64,000 bases of DNA from Pleurodeles waltl (Eukaryota; Chordata; Amphibia; Caudata; Salamandridae). The notes under the pieces were generated by a model. That model was not told the DNA's origin and ran no database searches. It was given only the letters and a program-made list of their open reading frames with translations. Shown here in pieces: positions 56,351-64,000 of the stretch. Location: positions 30,656,238 through 30,720,237 of the forward strand of contig NC_090447.1 in the NCBI RefSeq assembly GCF_031143425.1, in the 5' to 3' direction. Each line of letters starts with the position of its first letter. Positions within the stretch are counted from its first letter, which is position 1. The position numbers and the translations under genes were made by a program.

Positions 56351-57839
56351 TGTGGTAGCGCACTGCCATTACAGACAACTTATTTTCAATTGAAATGATC
56401 ATTACTGCTAAAATATTACAGTGCATAAACAGTGGCATCACCCAGTGTACTGATTTGTTTTGATCGTATTAGAATATTTTTTTCCACCACACTATAGAAT
56501 TACAAAATATTGTGCTCCATTTATGAGTTCCTAATTCTGAGATAGTCTGAAATATTTGCACAGTTAATTTACAGATATTTATGTTGTGTTATGTGGTAGA
56601 AAAAAATATTCCTTTCCCACCACCAGTATCCATAAATCCTTTCACTTTGAAGTCAGTGAAAGAAAAGTGAACACCAGGCTCCTTTAACCTACCCTGACAT
56701 CTCACCCCTGTCTTTGAATGCACAGCAAGTGTGACAAGAGAAGAACAAAATGTAAAGGCATGTTTACAGAAACACTTGCAGTGTTAAACGGGCTATCCTC
56801 CACAGGAGTGGAAATAAATCAGCAAACAGAAAGCAAGCAAATGTGAGTAACAAACCACAAAGCCATTGGTAAGCAATTGGCGGAATGTATTCCCCGGGAA
56901 GCTTTCAGAATGTCCTCAAGAAGTCTTTTTGCAAAAATGGAATTTAACACCAGGACTGATATTCACATTAAACAAACTAGCATCATTTTACATCTTAATA
57001 CAGTGACGTACACCATCAGTCCATAGGCCAATGTTTTCATATCGTATCATGTGTTACATCCAGACCAAATTCATAACTAATTCCGTTTTATCGTTTACTT
57101 GTTTCCTTACACTCGCCCGTCAAACTCATGTAAGTGTTACAACCATAACATTCAAATCTTATCTTAAGTCATCAGACCATATTACAGTGTTTTAATAACC
57201 TACCATGCATAGCATCCAGGCCAAGTTCATGACTAACTCATTTGTTTCTTTTGATTGTGTCCTTGGCACACCAGTCAAGCTTGCGTCTACGCATCTTGCA
57301 GCTGTGTCAGGATTCAGGTGCATGGCAGGAAAACAACACAGAGAATATTTGGTGGTTAAAGAAGGTGGAAGACAGGACAAGGGAAACTACGAATATTTGG
57401 AACACTAGATCATTAACTCCCAGCCAACCTGTTACTCACTTTCTGGGTTGGGAATAATTTCTGTGTCATTACTGGTAGACCCTATTTAAGATCCCTGTTG
57501 TCTCATCAACATTTCCTGACAAGTCGTTAGTCACAATGGCTTCTTCACATCCTTATCAGTCACACCCATTTCATCCCTCACTTGTGTTATTTTTTCCCCT
57601 CTTGGTGTCCTCATTTCCTTTTTAGTTCCTTTCTCCCTTGCTTGTCCTATGTAGCCTCTTCTAATTTGCCTCTAGATGAGGACCGGTGTGTGTCAGCTGC
57701 ATACTTGGGCAGTCACCTGAAGCCCAGGTCAGTTCATGCTTGTAAAACCCATACCTGTTACTGGAACTGTACTCCTTTCTACCTATTGCTCTCCCATCCT
57801 TCTGCTCAAATAGTGGAGTACTTTCCTGTTGTGTCATGA
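56351..57839. other. no recognisable feature
   Basis: AT-rich, unique-looking sequence. No gene, terminal repeat or LINE motif found. Confidence 0.45.
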
Positions 57840-58331
57840 TGAATTGTATAGCACACTAAACACCCATGAAGGTATGCATGTGCTTGAGCAGGTGTGTAGG
57901 CATGTAGTCCTCACGGAGTTACTCGAAAAGTCAGGTTTCAGCTTGTTGCGGAACTCAAGAAGTGAGGAAGAGACTCCAATGTGCTGAGGGAGGTCATTCC
58001 ATGTTTTGGGTGTGACGAAGGAGAATGAGCGGCCTCCTTCTCTGATTTTGTGAATGCAGGGGAGGGTGTGTGTGTGTGTGTGTGTGTGTGTGGCAGGGCA
58101 TAGATGGCTTGCAGGCTGGTGAATGTGTGTGTGGCTGTTCAGATATGCTGGTTCAGTGTTGTGTAAGGCTTTGTATGTGTGCAGGAAAAGTTTGAATATG
58201 CTGGGAATGGGAAGTCAGTGACGCTCCTTGAGATCAGGTGCAGTGGGGGTGAGGCATGGAAGGTCGAGTGCGAGTCTTGCAGAGGTGTTCTAGATGCTCC
58301 GAAGTCTATGTAGGTGTTGCCTAGAGATTCC
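57840..58331 (-). mobile_element. CR1/L2-like LINE, 3' part
   Basis: In the minus sense it ends near 57,840 with GTGTGCTATACAATTC. Its coding end (TGGAATGACCTCCC around 57,985-58,000 in sense) matches the corresponding region of the LINE at 2,215. It continues at 60,521 beyond an inserted LTR. It contains a GT tract at 58,065-58,092. Confidence 0.65.
58065..58092. repeat. (GT)n microsatellite
   Basis: Uninterrupted GT repeats of about 14 units inside the LINE. Confidence 0.95.
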
Positions 58332-60520
58332 TGCTAGAACTGGGGCTTCTGGTTGGCTAGGGTACACACCTAAGCCAAGCAGAACCCACAACTCTAGTCA
58401 GGGCAAGTCAGATACACAGACAAAATTATCCTGTGCTCACCCCCTGGTAACTGGCACAGAGCAGGCAGGCTTAACTTAGAAGGCAATGTGTAAAGTATTT
58501 GCACAACATGCAGGCATGAACCGCAGTGAGGCACCATGAAAAATAAGGAAGCTCCACACAAGATTATATAGAAAAGTAGATACGTTTTTATAATTGCAAA
58601 AAGAGTTTAAGGTCAACTCGGCAATGATTCACTTAGGAAACCCCTAAAAGGTTATCCTCAAATATCGTCAGGTTAAAGCAGTGCTCTTATTATTATTACG
58701 TGTCAGTTCAGGTGAGAACGGAATGCGCAGTCCCTTTTAGGAAGGCTTGGCCTGTCAAAAGAGCCACATTACACCCATAGCCCACGTGGGTTGCAGACAC
58801 GATCCAGTGCGGGCCATAAGATAACCGCGTTCCGGCAGTGAGCCGCCTGAGCCTCCTCCACACCCAATACCTCCAGTGTCCTGAGGCCCGATCCCAAGGT
58901 TCTGCGATATGGCAGTGGCTCCAGTACTATCCGGGGGAACCACGTCGCTGAAGAGGGAGGGCCGCACTGGGGGATGCCAAAGGACGGCTGTCGCTGGATC
59001 CGGCCTGTTCAGCTGGAGGAGCTGTACAGGACGGTGTACCTGAAGGCAGCAGTCGCAGGATGCAGTTTGTTCAGCTAAAGGGGCCATGCAGGGGGGGTTC
59101 CGGAAGGCGGTGGTTGCGGGATCCGGCTTGCTCATCTGAAGAGGCTGCGCCTCGATGTGGCGGCAGTGAGGTGCCTTTGCTCAGCACTCAGGCAGGATGG
59201 CTGGTCGTCCCTGGGGAGAAGCGGTCTACTAAAAACAAAGAGACCGCTGCACTGAGTTTCCTGGTATTGCAAGCAAGCAATCCCTTGAAGACACTCTGAA
59301 GCGCTGATGAATCCTTTAGGGTGCAAGGCAGAGATCAGCAGGCCAGCTCAGCAGGGCAGAGCAACAGTTCCTGGGAACAGTCAGGTCTGGCAGAATGACA
59401 ATCCTGGCACAGCAGTCTTTACTCCAAAACAGTATCTTTGAGTCCAGAAGTGTACTGTTGTAGTGGGTCAAGAGGCCCAGTACTTATACAGGAAAGTGCC
59501 TTTGAAGTGCACAGGTTCCCCTTTTAGGTCAGTCTCGGCGCCAGACAGCCAGTGGGAAGTAATCAGTCCCTCTGTGTGAACTCCAGCCCTTACCCTTTGA
59601 GATATAAGTGTGAGTCCCTCCCAACCTCCTCCCCAGGAAGACCCATCAGTGTGCAGATGAATGCAGATGTGCCTGGGTATCCTGTATTGTGAGTGTCTGA
59701 AGGGAATGCACAAGTGTTACTGTCAACTAGCCCAAGCCAAATAGGTATTGGGAATAGTCTGTAGGCACACAGGGAGAGAGTGCAGAGAAATATCCACTTT
59801 CTAAAAGTGGCATTTCTACAATAGTAATAATAAATATGACTTTATCAGTAAAGAGGATTTATTATTACCATTCCAATGGCACTAAACCTGATGCAGCTAC
59901 TCCTCTCAGATCAGGAATTGCAGTGTAAAGATATTATAAGGAATTCCCAATGCTGGCCTATGAGAGGGACAGGCCTTCCAGTAATGAAAAATTACTTTAA
60001 GCATTTTTCATAACTAGTATAAGAAAGCTTAAAGGTACATGTCCTGCTTTTTGCTTAGATGGCACTCAGCCCTATGGGCTACCTGGGACTACCTTAGGTG
60101 TGGTTGACTTATATGTAAGAAAAGGGGAGTTGTAAGGCTTGGCAAAAAAGTTTAAAATGCCAAGTAGGGGAGTCAGCAAAACTACACATGCAGGCTCTGC
60201 ACTGGCAGGCCTGAGATGAGGTTGCAGGCCTACCTAAGTGGGTGGCACAATCTGTGCTGCAGGCCTACTAGTAGCATTCAATTTACAGACCCTGGGTAGA
60301 TGGTACACCACTGTACAAGGGACTTACATGTAGACTGAATATGCCAGTTGTGGATACGCCAATGTTCCCATGTTGAGGGGAGAAGCACATGCACTTTAGG
60401 ACTGGTCAGCAGTGGTAAAGTGCTCAGAGTCCTTAGGCCAACAAAAAGATACAGAAACAAAACAGGAGATAAAGGCAAAATGTCTGGGGTAAGACCACCC
60501 TAGGGATGCCAGCACTAACA
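58332..60520 (-). mobile_element. 2.19-kb solo LTR inside a LINE
   Basis: In the minus sense it starts TGTTAGTGCTGGCATCCC and ends TTCTAGCA, a TG...CA pair. The LINE reads continuously across the insertion (GAGATTCC before, TTTCTGGTGTAG after). The short duplication is imperfect (ATTCC against TTTC or ATTTC depending on the end chosen). The body has no domain-bearing frame. The opening, with TTACCCC and TTTTGCC, is reminiscent of the giant LTRs at 31,598 but is otherwise different. Confidence 0.7.
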
Positions 60521-60825
60521 TTTCTGGTGTAGTGCGTTGCCGTAGCCGAGCCTACTTGCGATGAATGCTTGAGTGAGACTGTCCGTCTGGTGTTTTGTGG
60601 CAGCCACTTGAAGATCTTTCATAGAATGTACAGTATAGGATGTGGAAGCAGGAGGTGCTCACTGAGTTGACTTAAGCCGTCATGTTGAGCTTGTTGTCTA
60701 GGGTGATCCCCAGATTTCTTGCACAGTTGGTGGGTGTAGATGTTGGTGCTAGCTCAAACGGCCCTCAGGTAGAGTCCTATTGGAGGCCTTATTTCTGAAG
60801 ACCATGTCTTCAGAATTGAGCTTCA

Positions 60826-61300
60826 TCAGTTGGTTTCCTCTACTCTACTGCATTGTTCATGCAATTGGTGAAGTTGGTTCTGGTGGTGATTGTCATGTCC
60901 ATCAGGGAGAGGATGACTTGGGTGTTGTCGGCATAGGAGATGATCGGATTGGATGATATTGTCTAGTGGTGTCATGTAAACGTTGAACATGGTGGGGCTG
61001 AAGGGTGACCCATGGGGGACTACGTAGATCAGGCTACTGGTTTCTGATGTGAATGAAGGCAATCTGATCCTTTAGTTTCTTCCTGTGAGGAAGGGGCAGA
61101 TTCATCTGAGTGTGGATCCTTGGATGCCAATCTCGTGGAGTCTTCTGATGAGAGTGTTGTGGGAGACAGTGTTGAAAGCCACAGAGAGGGGGAGCAGGAT
61201 GAGGTGCGTTGTTTCTCTTCAATCCAGGATGGTCCAGATGCAATGAGTGCTGTTTCGATGCTGTGGTTCTTTCTGAATCCTAATTGGGTGTTCTCCAGTC
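60826..61300 (-). pseudogene. LINE reverse transcriptase remnant
   Basis: The 61,062-60,826 frame reads VPHGSPFSPTMFNVYMTPL followed by DNIIQSDH. This matches the VPQGSxLSPxLFxxYMxPL block before the catalytic YADD box of CR1/L2-type LINEs; the box itself is lost to a frame change. In the upstream frame around 61,243-61,034 the remains of the KK.R..W/R block are recognisable only by spacing. Non-functional. Confidence 0.65.
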
Positions 61301-61767
61301 AGTGATAAATCTCAAAGAGGGTAGAGAGTTGCTTGCTGACTGCCTTTTCAATCACTTTGGCTGTGTAAGGGAGCAGGGAGATGGGTCAGAAATTGATCAG
61401 TTGGTTCAGGCCGGCGGATGGATTTTTGAGGAGGATGTTCACTTCGGCATATTTCCGGTCATCTAGGAAGATAGAGGTGTTGATGATATGGGTGAGGGTG
61501 ATACTGGTTTGTGGTGCTACCAGGTTGTAGACATGGTGGGGGCATGGATTTTGTCCGGGGCACCTGACTGGATGGTCGGTGTGATTGTCACTGTGTCATC
61601 TCTGGTGAGGGTTGTCCATTTGGTCAGGTGGCTGTCTTGGTCACCAGTTTTCCTCTGATGTTCCACAGCTTTGTCTTTTTCAACTATTCCTGCAACATCC
61701 GCTCCATGTTGTGTTGTCTGTTGAGAACGATGCTGTGGTATTGGAGTATGAGCTTCTGGTGTTTCTC

Positions 61768-61808
61768 TCTCTCTCTCTATCTGTCTCTATCACTCTCTCT
61801 CTCTCTGT
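61768..61808. repeat. (TC)n-rich microsatellite
   Basis: TCTCTCTCTCTCTATCTGTC and similar, interrupted by A and G. Confidence 0.9.
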
Positions 61809-61990
61809 TTTCTCCAGGATCCTATTGCAGGCAGCCAGTTCTGGTTTGCTACTGGTGCAGGCATTCAAGGGTGGCACAGGCTTTCAGTGGGTCTACAAAC
61901 TTGGGATTTGGAATAAGCTGGGGTCTTTTTATGCCACAAATTCTCTCATACCTTTTGTCTGCCTCTATTGGAGTTTCAGCATACTAATGC

Positions 61991-64000
61991 GGTAAACCAG
62001 TTTTACGCTGCCATACGCACTTATCTTGTGTTTTCTCTAGTTCTGTTGAAATGTCAGTGCATTTCCCCCCTCCACACATTAAAAGGTTACAATTCATGTT
62101 GAGTAGCTATGTGCAAGTAGAATGGTGGTACATCACATGCATATTTTTCAAAAAACACACAGAAAAGACCAAGGACAACAACCTCTAGTAATGCCGCCTA
62201 ATGTTTTACCAGTACATTTTCCCCACCAGGTTTCTGCCTCAATTTAAATTGCTCAGTGTTATTCAGTTTACCAACACAAAGTATGATTTTATATTTTTTA
62301 CAAGAAAAAATTGGCAAAGACTGTTCCATTTGGTTCCTTAGAGAAGCTTGCCTGTAATAATGATATCCACCAGATTTCTCATCATAGCAGCTTCTTCTTA
62401 ATGTCACATCCTCCTCTGCAGTACCACTCACATATTGGGAATTTCATTTTGAAATATCATGTTTTATTTCAATAAAGTGTCTCACCAGAGAGAATTATAT
62501 ATTTTTGTTCCTTATGTCTGATTCTTCTCCACCAATCAAACCCTCATCAGTCTTGATATCTGTCCCACATAGACTTTTCCACAGAGTACCCAACATTGCT
62601 TGTCTTACATGTTGCCTAGTATGTCACAGCTATCCTCTTTCCTGTTAGAGGATGCTGTATAGGGAACATTTCAATTATATTGTTACCATGTCCCCATTTC
62701 AAGCAAGGAAATGTTCCCTTAGATTTTCATCAACAATTAACTTTGCTTAGTTTCTTTTGTTGTATCTGTTCTAACTAAGATCTACTGTAAATTATTGTTT
62801 TTTGTATACACAATTAAAGCTTTTCATATTCGCTGGGCTTCCTAAAGCATCGTCATTTTTAATGATGTTCCAAAGTTTTAGCACTATTCTCACTATTTCA
62901 TATTGTAGTGTGGTCAGTTTTTACGTATTCATTGCGCTTTAGCTTCAGGCTTTAGGCCTTTGTGCACTTTGCCCTGAATATATTTTATTAATTTGCTGAC
63001 AGCTTAGAGCCTCCGTGCACTTTGCTCTACATGCTTTTTATTAGGCTTCGTACTGTTATTTTTCAAATAGCCAGTTCTACTGTGTTGTTTTTTTATTCAT
63101 ATCACACTGTTTTGCCTACTTTAGCACTGGAGTTCTCCATAACATATTTACTCTGTGCTTCAGTCAAAGATTCAGTCTGGTACATTGCCGATAGACGTGG
63201 TAGGAGTTTAGACTTGGCATTCCTGCGTAGGGACATTTTGTGATCACGATGACATGTTAGTTATAAAATCACTTCCTTGTCCCAATACACGCAAGAGGGA
63301 GATTCCGACCAGGGAACCACAACTAGACGCTGACTGCCTTGTTGCAGATGCTGAACCAAGATCACAGGTCTTTGCTCAGGTATGAGGGCTGATGTCTCCA
63401 CAGTGATTCTGACAGGCAAGCTAGAAGCTTAACATGCTGTGCTCTAAATAGAACAAGCAGAGGGAGAGTAGAGACTGTTAGACAATATGATAGCTTTGTT
63501 CTTATGTTTTACTCTCCTGGTGACTATTTCAATCCTACTGTGTTGTATCGTTCTGGTTATTGCGGCTCACGCCTTAATATCTAAAATACAGTTGTTTTAT
63601 TAAAATATTATATAAAACTTATACTGTCTTTGTCATTTGTATATGAGATCATATTGGAAATAAGAGAGTTGGTTTGGATCTGAGTGACCACGACTTCCCT
63701 GAGAAGTTCCAAAGATGTCATGCGCTCGGGCTGCCAAATCATTCCTTCCTCATGGGAAAAATGAGGCACTGCTAGTTAGCCGGAGCAAAAACCGGATTTA
63801 GGGTGACAGAGTTCTTTACACGTGGGTCAGACTCAGTCCCCCACACCGTTATCGATCCTGCTGCCTAGAAATCCAGTAGTCTCATTTAGAATAATGAGAG
63901 CCCACGCGACAATATCTTTGTCCTGTGTAAGGTAAAATAATTTTCATCCTGTCTGGCAACATTTGACTTGGCCAGTGCCTGTTAGCGATTTTCTTTAATG
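61991..64000. other. no recognisable feature; one short duplication
   Basis: AT-rich. TTTAGGCCTTTGTGCACTTTG at 62,952-62,971 is echoed by TTAGAGCCTCCGTGCACTTTG at 63,004-63,023. This could be part of a retroelement LTR, but I see no boundaries or coding motifs. Confidence 0.35.

Larger units (their letters stand above)
60521..61990 (-). mobile_element. CR1/L2-like LINE, 5' portion of the interrupted copy
   Basis: Upstream half of the same LINE. RT blocks are visible (see separate entry). A TC-rich microsatellite lies at 61,768-61,808. The endonuclease is not seen. Confidence 0.68.

Overview
The window looks like intergenic DNA from a very large, repeat-dominated vertebrate genome, most probably a salamander of the Pleurodeles type. 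This is an inference from three things: many Harbinger-like and hAT MITEs, CR1/L2-like LINE relics, and very long LTRs whose sequence style I associate with newts. I recognise no host gene or exon, no rRNA or tRNA gene and no CRISPR. Almost every long reading frame lies inside a tandem array or a transposon.

Layout. 0.5-1.1 kb: a GC-rich MITE built as a chain of stem-loops. 2.2-4.1 kb: a decayed LINE (minus). 5.4-6.3 kb: a fold-back element next to a Harbinger-like MITE. 7.2-9.6 kb: a 42/43-bp minisatellite. 10.4-10.9 kb: a hAT element with a perfect 8-bp target duplication. 11.5-18.4 kb: a 150/170-bp satellite split by a degenerate Ty3/gypsy element (12,094-17,515, minus) flanked by TGCAT. 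19.2-20.6 kb: a 62-bp minisatellite. 21.1-22.9 kb: a LINE (minus) abutting a fragment of a different reverse transcriptase. 23.3-25 kb: a decayed long LTR. 25.3-29.1 kb: several MITEs, one with a nested hAT. 29.7-31 kb: LINE pieces around a 49-bp-arm inverted repeat.

31,598-40,846 is the centrepiece: a young, structurally complete LTR retrotransposon on the minus strand. It has 3,145-bp LTRs (10 substitutions and 2 single-base indels between them), a TTTAG target duplication and one intact 885-codon ORF. That ORF carries a SCAN-like capsid region, a zinc knuckle and a retropepsin, but there is no reverse transcriptase, RNase H or integrase. It should depend on another element for its missing functions, and its long U3 carries an unusual series of hairpins and palindromes.

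41.5-49.5 kb: more MITEs, a LINE fragment, a 141-bp decayed tandem repeat and a 29-bp GC-box-like array. 49.96-56.35 kb: a 6.4-kb satellite built on an AGAGT-type pentamer with nested higher-order repeats; its left edge lies inside a MITE. 57.8-62 kb: a LINE (minus) interrupted by a 2.19-kb solo LTR. The last 2 kb shows nothing I can identify. Interactions here are insertional: nesting gives relative ages (satellite before gypsy; MITE before hAT; LINE before solo LTR).
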